Assembly (NCBI GenBank): GCA_016207515.1
Contig: JACQPN010000002.1
Coordinates: 138,350 to 202,349 of the forward strand
DNA length: 64,000 bases
Direction: 5' to 3'
Source of the DNA: Euryarchaeota archaeon
GTDB taxonomy: Archaea > Thermoplasmatota > SW-10-69-26 > JACQPN01
In this document: piece by piece, positions 26,611 to 34,379 of the stretch
Numbering within the stretch: the stretch's first letter is position 1
Layout of the letters: each line of letters begins with the position of its first letter
Notes under the pieces: model-generated
Database searches by the model: none
Told to the model about the DNA's origin: nothing
The model's input: the letters and a program-made list of their open reading frames with translations, nothing else
Program-made: the position numbers and the translations under genes

Positions 26611-27867
26611 TTGGCACAGGTACCAAATCCCCTCGAAGTCGCGAACAGGCAATTCGACATTGCGGCCGACCATCTGAAGCTCGATGAGAGCACGCGCAAT
26701 TTCCTGCGCTCCGCAAAGAACGTCGTCCGGGTCTCGGTACCCGTGCGGATGGACAACGGTGTCGTCAAGGTCTTCATCGGTTTCCGGTCCCAGTACAACG
26801 ACGCACGCGGCCCCTTCAAGGGCGGCATCCGCTACCACCCTAACGTCACGATGGACGAGGTCATCGCCTTGTCCGCGTGGATGACGTGGAAGTGCGCGGT
26901 CGTCAACATCCCGTTCGGCGGCGCCAAGGGCGGCGTCATCTGCAACCCTAAGGAGATGAGCCAGAAGGAACTCGAAAGCCTCACTCGCCGCTACACGGCC
27001 GCGATCTCGGACGTCATCGGTCCGGCGCGTGACATACCGGCCCCCGACGTCTACACGAACGCCCAGACGATGGCGTGGATCATGGACACCTACTCGCAGA
27101 TCAAGGGTGTCCGCACCCCCGGCGTCGTGACCGGCAAACCAATCGAAGTGGGCGGTTCCGTCGGCCGGGACCAGGCGACCTCCCGCGGCGCGCTCATCGT
27201 CGCCCGCGAGGCGCTGAAGTACAAGAACCTCGACGCGAAGAACGCCACAATCGCGATCCAGGGATTCGGCAACGCTGGTGAGAACTGCGCCGTCTTGGCC
27301 AAGTCCATCCTCGGCGGCGGCAAAGTCGTCGCGGTGTCGGATTCGAAGGGCGGCATCTACAACCCGAGCGGGTTCGACGTCACCGCACTCGTCACTTTCA
27401 AGAGCAAGACGGGCTCGGTCGTGAACTTCCCGGGCTCGAAGAACATCTCGAACGAGGAACTCCTGACGCTTCCCGTCGACCTCTTGATCCCGGCGGCACT
27501 TGAAGGCCAGATCACGAAGGAGAACGCGGGCCACGTCAAGGCCAAGGTCATCGTCGAGGCCGCGAACGGCCCCACGACACCTGAGGCGGACGACATCCTG
27601 TTCAAGAACGGCACGCTCCTCTGCCCCGACATCCTCGCAAACGCCGGCGGCGTCACGGTGAGCTACTTCGAATGGCTCCAAGGGTACAACGAGTTCCCAT
27701 GGAGCGAGGAACTCGTCAACAGCCGCCTCGAGGAGATGATGGTGCGATCGTTCGGCGACGTGAAGAAGGTCGCAGAGGAGAAGCGCGTGCACTGGCGGAC
27801 GGCCGCATACGTGGTCGCGGTCGGGCGCGTGGCCAAGGCCCTCAACCTTCTCGGGATATGGCCGTAA
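26611..27867 (+). CDS. gdhA: Glutamate dehydrogenase
   Basis: A 418-residue protein of normal archaeal length. GPFKGGIRYHPNVTMDEV and IPFGGAKGGVICNP carry the substrate-binding and catalytic lysines. The nucleotide domain has AIQGFGNAGENCA (GxGxxG) near residue 220, and EAANGPTTPEAD follows. It interconverts glutamate and 2-oxoglutarate with ammonia. The coenzyme cannot be told. The start is a TTG at 26611 (MAQVPNPLEVANRQF). A T-rich terminator follows about 55 bases after the stop. Confidence 0.95.
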   Translation: MAQVPNPLEVANRQFDIAADHLKLDESTRNFLRSAKNVVRVSVPVRMDNGVVKVFIGFRSQYNDARGPFKGGIRYHPNVTMDEVIALSAWMTWKCAVVNIPFGGAKGGVICNPKEMSQKELESLTRRYTAAISDVIGPARDIPAPDVYTNAQTMAWIMDTYSQIKGVRTPGVVTGKPIEVGGSVGRDQATSRGALIVAREALKYKNLDAKNATIAIQGFGNAGENCAVLAKSILGGGKVVAVSDSKGGIYNPSGFDVTALVTFKSKTGSVVNFPGSKNISNEELLTLPVDLLIPAALEGQITKENAGHVKAKVIVEAANGPTTPEADDILFKNGTLLCPDILANAGGVTVSYFEWLQGYNEFPWSEELVNSRLEEMMVRSFGDVKKVAEEKRVHWRTAAYVVAVGRVAKALNLLGIWP

Positions 27868-27921
27868 CGCATTCTACATAGATCAACGAGCGGGGTCGCC
27901 TTCTTGCGGCCCTGCGCTTTC

Positions 27922-27932
27922 CTCTTTTTTTC
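27922..27932 (+). terminator. T-rich terminator after gdhA
   Basis: CTCTTTTTTTC contains seven consecutive T and lies about 55 bases after the gdhA stop and directly before the next promoter; a typical archaeal terminator. Confidence 0.5.
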
Positions 27933-27939
27933 ACAAACG

Positions 27940-27948
27940 CATTTTAAC
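27940..27948 (+). promoter_or_regulatory. TATA box for the Nudix gene
   Basis: CATTTTAAC is centred about 27 bases upstream of the ATG at 27971, fitting a leaderless transcript. Confidence 0.5.
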
Positions 27949-27970
27949 CAGCGTCGCCCTTGCCCGTCCC

Positions 27971-28402
27971 ATGGTAGAAGAACGTTCCGCCGGCGCCCTG
28001 GTTTTCAGAAGGTCGCCTTCCGGCCCCCTGTTCCTGCTGCTGAAGTACGGTGCGGGCCATTGGGATTTCCCTAAGGGCCATCTCGAACGCGGCGAGGAGG
28101 AACTCGACGCGTCCCGGCGCGAGATCGAGGAGGAGACGGGGATCCCGCCGCTGGCGCAGCGCTATATCGCCGGTTTCCGGGGTATCAACAACTACGTCTT
28201 CCGTCGCGGCGCAAAGACGGTGAAGAAGAACGTCGTCTTCTTCCTCGTGGAGACGGCCGTCGTGGACGTGAAGCTCAGCCACGAGCACCAGGCCTTCGAT
28301 TGGGTCGAATACGAGAAGGCAAGGTCGATGTTGACCTACGACACGGCCCGTTCTATCCTCGACAAGGCCTGGAACTTCATGGCCGTCGAGAAGTTGAGAT
28401 GA
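27971..28402 (+). CDS. Nudix hydrolase, Ap4A-hydrolase-like
   Basis: A 143-residue protein. The Nudix box GHLERGEEELDASRREIEEE runs from about residue 36 and continues with TGI, matching GX5EX7REUXEEXGU. The preceding GAGHWDFPKGHLERGE and a later FDWVEYEKA resemble diadenosine tetraphosphate hydrolases (COG0494 group). It would hydrolyse a nucleoside diphosphate-linked substrate for house-cleaning. A TATA box immediately upstream and lack of a close partner gene suggest single-gene transcription. Confidence 0.88.
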   Translation: MVEERSAGALVFRRSPSGPLFLLLKYGAGHWDFPKGHLERGEEELDASRREIEEETGIPPLAQRYIAGFRGINNYVFRRGAKTVKKNVVFFLVETAVVDVKLSHEHQAFDWVEYEKARSMLTYDTARSILDKAWNFMAVEKLR

Positions 28403-28485
28403 GTGGACTTCCGGCCACCGGCGCCACAATGTCGCTGGGAATGCGGCGTCGATCGCACACTGGCCTCGAACCGCTTGGTGGACTT

Positions 28486-29697
28486 TCAGATCACGGCGCC
28501 GATGGTCTGCGAGTCGAGGAAGTCCATGTCCATGAACACGAGCGCGTCCCGGGCGTCCCTTGCCGTTATCGTCTTGCGTCCGGCGAGATCGGAAAGCAGG
28601 GACGCCCTCCACCAAAGGTCCGTGGCCAACGTCACGGTCTCCTCGAGCCCAGCCTGGCACGCGTCGATCTCGTAACCTGAGTCTGCGACGATGAAGTACG
28701 AAAGGCCGGTGAAGATGTCGCGAGACAGCGTGAGGGAAACGTATTCCTCGAGAACCGACCTGGCATCAGGCTCCAGTGGTCGCAAGCCTATCGAGTCCAC
28801 GTCGCGTCGCGACACGGTCTCCTTCACGCCCGTTTCTTCGAGGCGCCTCTGGACCAATTCGCTGCCATCGATCGAGAACAGGTGCCAGCCGAGGTCGGGA
28901 TCGATGTACACCGGGAGGTCGCCGATGTCGTCCGTCTCGAATACGCTCCGCACGGTCTCATCCACGTAATCCGGAAAACCCGCCGCGCTGCTTACGCGGA
29001 TCGCGGCTTCGTACGGCGCCTGGATCGCGTCTTCCCAAGGAAGTCCCGTCGCTTGGGCGAGGAAGTCCCGGTCGAACAGGTCGGACGCGAGCGGGCGCAA
29101 GGCGGTGACGATCTCATCCTGCGTCCGGTAGGAGCCGCGCTCTCGCGCCTTCTCCTCGAACCGGCGGTACGCGGCCCGCGATCGGCGCAGTGTCTCCTCG
29201 ACCGGGGCCTTGGCCACGACCTCCTTGGCGTAAGTGAGAGCGTCGGTGCGCCCTGCGGAGCGTTCGATTCCGTCGAGGCCCAAGGCGCCTTTGGCGTTTC
29301 CTGCGAGGCCTCGGCACGAAAGATCGACATTTACTTGCGCTCGTGTCCCGCAGTGGATGTGGAACGGGAACGACGAGCAGTATCGCGGCCGTTTCTCATA
29401 GATAGTGCAGGAGCGGTCTTTGAGGAAGCGGCACGCCCCACCTTCGCCTTGGAGCTTGAGGCGATGCGTGCCGCCTTGCGAGATCAATGCGGGCTTCAGA
29501 CCAGGATCCATGAGGAAGACGTTGACGAGGCCGCGCTCGACCTCGGGCGAACAGAGGCAACAGTACCCGCAGCCTTCGAGGCAGACGAAGCCCTTGCCCG
29601 CGGCCTCGACGTAATCGACCTCGAGTTCCACGGGCGCGCAAAGATGGCGCTCGTATATTAGCGCATCAGGTGGCTTCCGGCGATGGAGGGGCCCCAT
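28486..29697 (-). CDS. YkgJ-type cysteine-cluster protein
   Basis: A 403-residue protein. The N-terminal ~120 residues contain CLEGCGYCCLCSPEV and, later, CTIYEKRPRYCSSFPFHIHCG, the Cx2CxxCC / CxxYxxRPxxC pattern of the YkgJ (zinc- or iron-chelating) domain. The remaining ~280 residues are a mostly helical domain without a name that I recognise. The metal site may carry zinc or an Fe-S cluster; function unknown. The ATG at 29697 is 38 bases from the divergent HExxH gene. Confidence 0.78.
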   Translation of the reverse strand: MGPLHRRKPPDALIYERHLCAPVELEVDYVEAAGKGFVCLEGCGYCCLCSPEVERGLVNVFLMDPGLKPALISQGGTHRLKLQGEGGACRFLKDRSCTIYEKRPRYCSSFPFHIHCGTRAQVNVDLSCRGLAGNAKGALGLDGIERSAGRTDALTYAKEVVAKAPVEETLRRSRAAYRRFEEKARERGSYRTQDEIVTALRPLASDLFDRDFLAQATGLPWEDAIQAPYEAAIRVSSAAGFPDYVDETVRSVFETDDIGDLPVYIDPDLGWHLFSIDGSELVQRRLEETGVKETVSRRDVDSIGLRPLEPDARSVLEEYVSLTLSRDIFTGLSYFIVADSGYEIDACQAGLEETVTLATDLWWRASLLSDLAGRKTITARDARDALVFMDMDFLDSQTIGAVI

Positions 29698-29735
29698 TCC
29701 GGAGATTTCAAGACGCCCTCCATTTTTCATCCCGC

Positions 29736-30221
29736 ATGGAGGGTTTCCGCCTTGACCGCGCCACGGGGCCGGGAATCCACCCGCTTACGCGTCTTGCGAC
29801 CGGCCTCGGCGGTTCGACGGCGCTACGGGAAAAGTGCGGCGGGGCCCGCCAAGCCGAGGACTTCGTCGCGACCGTGGAGGCGGTGGTCACGACCGACGAG
29901 GGATTCATGAAGATCGACGTCGGGCGGGGTGCCATCGAGATCTCCGGGCCATACCTTTCGACCGGCGATGAACGGCACATCTACCTCGACTTGATCCACG
30001 AGCTCATCCACATCCAACAGCATAGGCGCGGGTTGGAACTGTGGGACCGTCGCTACAGCTACGTGGACCGCCCGACGGAGATCGAGGCGTACAAGGCGGC
30101 GGTCCTCGAGGCGCGCTCCCTTGGTTTCACGGAAATCGAGATCGCCCAATACCTCGAGGTCCCGTGGGTCAGCCCCATAGATCATCGGAGACTATTGGAG
30201 ACCCTAGGGGTCAGAAGTTGA
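29736..30221 (+). CDS. Small HExxH protein, putative metallopeptidase
   Basis: A 161-residue protein with HELIH at residues 88-92, the metal-binding helix of zincin peptidases. About 25 residues downstream lies DRPTEIEAYKAAV, whose glutamates (near residue 117) could supply the third ligand, as in gluzincins. The N-terminal half is a beta-rich region without a signal peptide, so it should be cytoplasmic. Substrate unknown. The ATG at 29736 was chosen over an upstream in-frame start at 29670 that overlaps the divergent gene. Confidence 0.62.
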   Translation: MEGFRLDRATGPGIHPLTRLATGLGGSTALREKCGGARQAEDFVATVEAVVTTDEGFMKIDVGRGAIEISGPYLSTGDERHIYLDLIHELIHIQQHRRGLELWDRRYSYVDRPTEIEAYKAAVLEARSLGFTEIEIAQYLEVPWVSPIDHRRLLETLGVRS

Positions 30222-30279
30222 CCGTGTGGGCGGATAGGTCGCCGGGCAAGACCAATCGCATGCCGCATCGGGGAAGCGC

Positions 30280-31029
30280 ATGAGCGACCGACGCCGCACA
30301 GTCCACCTCATCGTTTATGCGGTCGTCCTTGGTGGCCTCGTTGCGGCGTCGGTTTTCGGCCCCGCCGAATACGGGGGATTATCGATGGTGGGCTTCGTCG
30401 TGGGCCTGCTCCTCTTCCTCCTCATGGGGTTCCGGCGCGAATCGAGGGAATGGAAAGAATTCGGCGCCGCGATCGGGTTCGCCGCGGCAGCGCCAGGCCC
30501 GCACGTGCCTTGGTCCCAACCGTTCCCCCTCCAAAGCGGCTCGGCGGGCGCGCATCCCGCCACGATTTGGCGACGCGGCGGGGAGGACGAAGCAAAGGCG
30601 CTCGTCTTCGGCCTCTCGCCCATGGGGGTCGATCCCGGAATCTCCCTGACCATATCGAGGGAGAACATCGGCGAACGGCTGGCCAAGGCCCTCGGTGGGC
30701 AGGACATCGAGGTGGGAAACCCAGACCTCGACGCCCGGTTCAGGGTCGTCGCAAGGGACGAGTCAAGAGCGCGATCCTTCCTCGGATTGGCGTCGCAAGC
30801 GGCGATAACGCGGCTCAACCATTTTGGAACGCTCACCGTAGGACGGCCCCGGGGATCGGAGGTTCTGGGTCCCTTCGCCCAAGTGGTCGGCGGTGCGGCC
30901 CGCCTGCCAGCTGCGCCCACTATCGTCTTCGAGCGGAAAGGGTACGACCTCGACCCCGTGAAGGCACGCGGGGACCTTGAGGCCCTTGCAATATTGGCGG
31001 ATGCGCTCGTCGCCGGGGCCCGCCGCTGA
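30280..31029 (+). CDS. Membrane protein with a soluble C-terminal domain
   Basis: A 249-residue protein with two closely spaced membrane segments (about 8-30 and 34-52) followed by a cytoplasmic ~190-residue mixed alpha/beta domain. No named domain is recognised. It follows the HExxH gene by 58 bases in the same direction and may belong to the same transcript. Confidence 0.6.
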   Translation: MSDRRRTVHLIVYAVVLGGLVAASVFGPAEYGGLSMVGFVVGLLLFLLMGFRRESREWKEFGAAIGFAAAAPGPHVPWSQPFPLQSGSAGAHPATIWRRGGEDEAKALVFGLSPMGVDPGISLTISRENIGERLAKALGGQDIEVGNPDLDARFRVVARDESRARSFLGLASQAAITRLNHFGTLTVGRPRGSEVLGPFAQVVGGAARLPAAPTIVFERKGYDLDPVKARGDLEALAILADALVAGARR

Positions 31030-31101
31030 GCTGGCGCTCCGAGCGGCGTGTCCGGCGACCACCGCAAAAGTCTATCTCCAGAAACCACGTCCTCGATTCC
31101 G

Positions 31102-31509
31102 ATGTTCAAAAAGACCCAGAAGGTCTACTTCGGCCACATCGATCGCGCCGGGATAGTCTACCACCCGCACTTCATCGATTACTTCCATCAAGCGTACGAG
31201 GACTTCCTTGAATCCTTGGGTTTTGCCGAGCAGACCATGTCCGAGGAATTGGGAGCGCGCTTCCCCGTCGTCAATGTCAACGTGGACTATCACAGGCCGG
31301 TGCAGCCGAATTCGCGCCTCGCGATCGAATTGCACGTGAAACGCATCGGGCGGACTTCCATCACGTACGGTTTCCGGGCGCTCGAGGCGCAGGGGCAGGC
31401 GGTCGCGGAGGGGGACATCGTGCGCGTGGCGATCGACAAGGATTTCAGACCCGTGCCCGTGCCTAAAAGACTTCGTAACGCTTTGGCCCGGCACTTGGAA
31501 AACGCATAG
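31102..31509 (+). CDS. Acyl-CoA thioesterase (4-hydroxybenzoyl-CoA thioesterase family)
   Basis: A 135-residue hot-dog-fold protein. VYFGHIDRAGIVYHPHFIDY contains the family's aspartate (DRAG) and the following YHPHF helix start; VNVDYHRPVQPNSRLAIEL is the central strand pair. It hydrolyses an acyl-CoA thioester. The ATG at 31102 gives the usual length; an in-frame GTG upstream at 31048 is less likely. Confidence 0.85.
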   Translation: MFKKTQKVYFGHIDRAGIVYHPHFIDYFHQAYEDFLESLGFAEQTMSEELGARFPVVNVNVDYHRPVQPNSRLAIELHVKRIGRTSITYGFRALEAQGQAVAEGDIVRVAIDKDFRPVPVPKRLRNALARHLENA

Positions 31510-31826
31510 ACCCATCGAGGGGGCGGAGAGGGTAAAGGAACGGCGTCTTCCGCCCCACGACGTGGTTCGACGCCCATGAGGCGCGCCGGCGTGGCGTCGG
31601 GGCCCCCGGGCAGTTACGCGACGGCACGTGCCAAGGAAGCGTTCTCGTGCAAGGGCCGGGAGGAGCCGGCGCCTAGCTGTCGCGTCGGAGACGACGCGTA
31701 GGCGGCGCGTCTCATCACCCTATCTGGAGGCGTTGTCGGCTCCACGGCGCGGAAAGAACCCGCCCGGCCAATCCGTGCACAAGAAGCTATTTAAACGCTC
31801 ATCCTCGTTAATCGTGCTTGTAGCCT
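31510..31826. other. GC-rich intergenic stretch upstream of a secreted hydrolase
   Basis: About 317 bases. A short open frame (from 31628, arginine-rich) exists on the plus strand but has no protein-like composition. The only clear signal is the TATA box near 31791. I see no RNA gene here. Confidence 0.3.
31787..31796 (+). promoter_or_regulatory. TATA box for the CocE-type hydrolase
   Basis: CTATTTAAAC is centred about 35 bases upstream of the ATG at 31827 and is the strongest AT element in the gap. Confidence 0.6.
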
Positions 31827-33665
31827 ATGCATAGGGGAGCGCGCGCTTTTCTTGGATCGTTTGCCTTCTTGGCGATCACCCTTTCGGGGTGCGTTTCGCA
31901 GCCAGGGCTCGCCCCCTCCGACTCGACGCTTGGCGCCGACCTAGGCGCCTCGATAGCTCTCGATGATCCCATCCTGTCGCAGGTATCGCTCGGGATATCC
32001 GCGATCGAGCGCCTCGACATCGTTTCCTTCGACGGCGTCTTGATCAACCAATACGTCTGGCGCCCGACGGGCGCTCCGGCGGACGCGACCTTCCCCGTCA
32101 TCATCAACTCCAGCCCCTATTGGTCCAACCTCGAAACACCGGCCCGCTTCGGTGGCGACGACTTCGGCTGGTGGCTCGTAAACTTCTTCGTCCCCCGGGG
32201 TTACATCGTAGCGCTCCAAAGTGTCCGCGGCACGGGCGAATCGGGCGGTTGCTTCAACCTTGGGGGCGCGACCGAGATGAAGGATATGTACGAGACCGTC
32301 GAGTTCTTCGGGACGAAATACCCGGGGACCAACGGCAAGGTCGCGGTCATCGGCAAGTCCTACGACGGCACGACGCCGCACATGGCATCGGTGCTTCAGC
32401 CGCCGCATCTTGCCACGATCGTCCCGATCGCGGGCATAACCGATTGGTATCGTTACCTTAACACGAACGGCGTCTCCTACACGGCCCGGTCGATTTTCAA
32501 CACGCAGTACACGACCACGGTGGATTGGGGCGCTGATGGTTTCGGGCCCTTGGCCCTCATCGACGGTGACCCGTCACAACTGGATCCCACGAATGCGCTT
32601 CCCCGCGAAGAGAATTACCGCAACTGGCCGAACTCGGCCTGCCATGATCTAGCGCTCTCGGGACTCGCGGCCGCGCGCACGGAAGCCACGGGAAGCTACA
32701 ACGAGTGGTGGCAGGAGCGTAACTACAGGAAAGACCTCGCCAAGGTCAAAGTGCCCGTCTTTCTCGTCCACGGGATGCAGGATTGGAACGTGAAGCCCGA
32801 CCAGTTCGGCGACTGGTACAACGACCTGACCGTCCCGAAGCGAGCGCTTCTAGGCCAATGGGACCACTCCTATCCGCTTCGCGCAGATTGGAACGTGACG
32901 CTCCTACGCTGGTTCGACTGGACGCTCAAAGGCGTCGAGAACGGCCTCATGGACGGTCCGACCGTCCAGATCGAGGATTCCTCGGGGCGCTGGCGCACAG
33001 AATCCGAATGGCCGCCGAAGCGCGCCACACCCATCGATTTCTTCCTTGGAATGAGCGGGACCGAAGGGGCGGCGACACCTGGAGCCCCGGGAGCGCATGC
33101 GACCGCCTCATACTTTGACGGGCCCACGAACGGCCCCGACAACCTCCCCGGTGGTAACGGCGACGTGACCTGGGGAACGCTTGCCTTCGAAACCCCGGCC
33201 TTCGAGTCGGACATGGTGGTCACGGGCCTGCCGAAGGCCACGTTGTTCGTGTCGGTGGACAGGCCGGCGACACGTCTCGTCGTCACGGAGAGGCTGGTTG
33301 CCCCCAACGGCACGATGGAGGAGGTGAACCGCGGGTTCATCAGTGTAGCGCACAGGAACGGTCCAGAAGGCCAACCGGAAGCGCTTCTTCCCGGCGAGAT
33401 CGCGAAGATCGAGCTCAGCCTCTTCCCGGAAGACACGTTCGTCCCCGCGGGCTTCAAACTCAGGTACATCGTGACAGGATACCACTCGTGGGTGGAACCC
33501 GTACCGACAGGAGGTATGGTGACCCTTCATTTCGGCGGCGACGTCGCAAGCAAGATGACGCTTCCCATGGTGGCCGACGGTGCTTTCGACGCGCCGCAGC
33601 CGGTGGTCGTCGACCACGACGAGGTTCCCGGGAACAGGCCGCGGCCGGCGCCCGATCGGCCGTAA
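31827..33665 (+). CDS. Secreted CocE/NonD-family hydrolase lipoprotein (copy 1)
   Basis: A 612-residue protein with a signal peptide ending in a lipobox (ITLSGC). An alpha/beta-hydrolase domain follows: VRGTGESGGCFNL (oxyanion region), VAVIGKSYDGTTPH (nucleophile elbow G-K-S-Y-D-G, serine near residue 174) and LVHGMQDWNVKP with LGQWDHSYP near residue 350 giving the Asp and His. A beta-rich C-terminal jelly-roll domain completes the X-Pro dipeptidyl-peptidase/CocE architecture. It probably cleaves peptides or esters outside the cell. A paralogue is at 61052. Confidence 0.9.
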   Translation: MHRGARAFLGSFAFLAITLSGCVSQPGLAPSDSTLGADLGASIALDDPILSQVSLGISAIERLDIVSFDGVLINQYVWRPTGAPADATFPVIINSSPYWSNLETPARFGGDDFGWWLVNFFVPRGYIVALQSVRGTGESGGCFNLGGATEMKDMYETVEFFGTKYPGTNGKVAVIGKSYDGTTPHMASVLQPPHLATIVPIAGITDWYRYLNTNGVSYTARSIFNTQYTTTVDWGADGFGPLALIDGDPSQLDPTNALPREENYRNWPNSACHDLALSGLAAARTEATGSYNEWWQERNYRKDLAKVKVPVFLVHGMQDWNVKPDQFGDWYNDLTVPKRALLGQWDHSYPLRADWNVTLLRWFDWTLKGVENGLMDGPTVQIEDSSGRWRTESEWPPKRATPIDFFLGMSGTEGAATPGAPGAHATASYFDGPTNGPDNLPGGNGDVTWGTLAFETPAFESDMVVTGLPKATLFVSVDRPATRLVVTERLVAPNGTMEEVNRGFISVAHRNGPEGQPEALLPGEIAKIELSLFPEDTFVPAGFKLRYIVTGYHSWVEPVPTGGMVTLHFGGDVASKMTLPMVADGAFDAPQPVVVDHDEVPGNRPRPAPDRP

Positions 33666-33808
33666 GCGTCCTGCGGTTCGAAACCGGCTCCGTGGTTCCC
33701 AGGGCTCATTCTTGTTTGCCTCTCTGATACGTCCGTGTTACACTTGTTCGAGTCGGTGGGGCTCTTTCGTCGCCTTGATAAGAAGGATGCCGCAAACCTC
33801 ATCGCGGG

Positions 33809-34246
33809 ATGAATAGACGGGGGGAGCGTGCCCGTTCGATCGCCCTCGCGCTTCTAGTGGCCGCGGGGGTGGTCCTTTCGGGCTGCTTTGCGAACGTCAG
33901 GGACTTGCCGCGTGTCCGCATGGAAGGCTACGACTCGAACGCCGACGGAGCGGACGATGTCATCCGGTTGATCCTCTACGAACTTCATGAGGACGCTCTA
34001 CAGCCCGAGATCGTGGAGATCCATCGCGATGGCGTCGAACTGCAAGACACTGGCGCCATGGACAGCGATGACCCGTGGTTCATAGTGTATCATGATCCGA
34101 CGATGAAGAAGCCGTGGGGAAGGGAAGTAGGATGGGCGATCGGTGAGAATCGGTTCCTGGACTGCAAGCACGCATCGCACAGGGTAAGCGTCACCATACA
34201 CGCCGACCTGATAGCGAATTCGACGGTCGAATGCGGTGGATCATGA
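33809..34246 (+). CDS. Small predicted lipoprotein
   Basis: A 145-residue protein, ATG at 33809 followed by a basic start and a signal peptide ending in VVLSGC (lipobox). The mature part has an acidic loop YDSNADGADDV that resembles a calcium-binding (EF-hand-like) loop, and two further cysteines (residues ~124 and ~142). Function unknown. It follows the CocE-type hydrolase by 143 bases and may be expressed with it. Confidence 0.6.
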   Translation: MNRRGERARSIALALLVAAGVVLSGCFANVRDLPRVRMEGYDSNADGADDVIRLILYELHEDALQPEIVEIHRDGVELQDTGAMDSDDPWFIVYHDPTMKKPWGREVGWAIGENRFLDCKHASHRVSVTIHADLIANSTVECGGS

Positions 34247-34379
34247 TTCCCACGGTCCTTCTTTCCTGATCGGCCACGGACGCGCCGCCGATCGATACGA
34301 GGAGGACCACGGGCCCACCGTGGCTGTCCTTTGCCGCTTGGGACACGGGGTGGGATAGCAAGCCGTAAACGCGCTGGCA

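Noticed and set aside
26587-27792. Minus-strand open frame opposite glutamate dehydrogenase
   Set aside because: A shadow frame; the plus-strand glutamate dehydrogenase is unmistakable.
31628-31834. Arginine-rich 68-codon frame upstream of the CocE-type hydrolase
   Set aside because: Overlaps the promoter and start of the hydrolase, and the composition is typical of random GC-rich frames.
33660-33700. tRNA-like GGTTCGAAACC near the end of the first CocE-type gene
   Set aside because: No acceptor stem or other arms fold around it; it looks like a chance match just after a stop codon.
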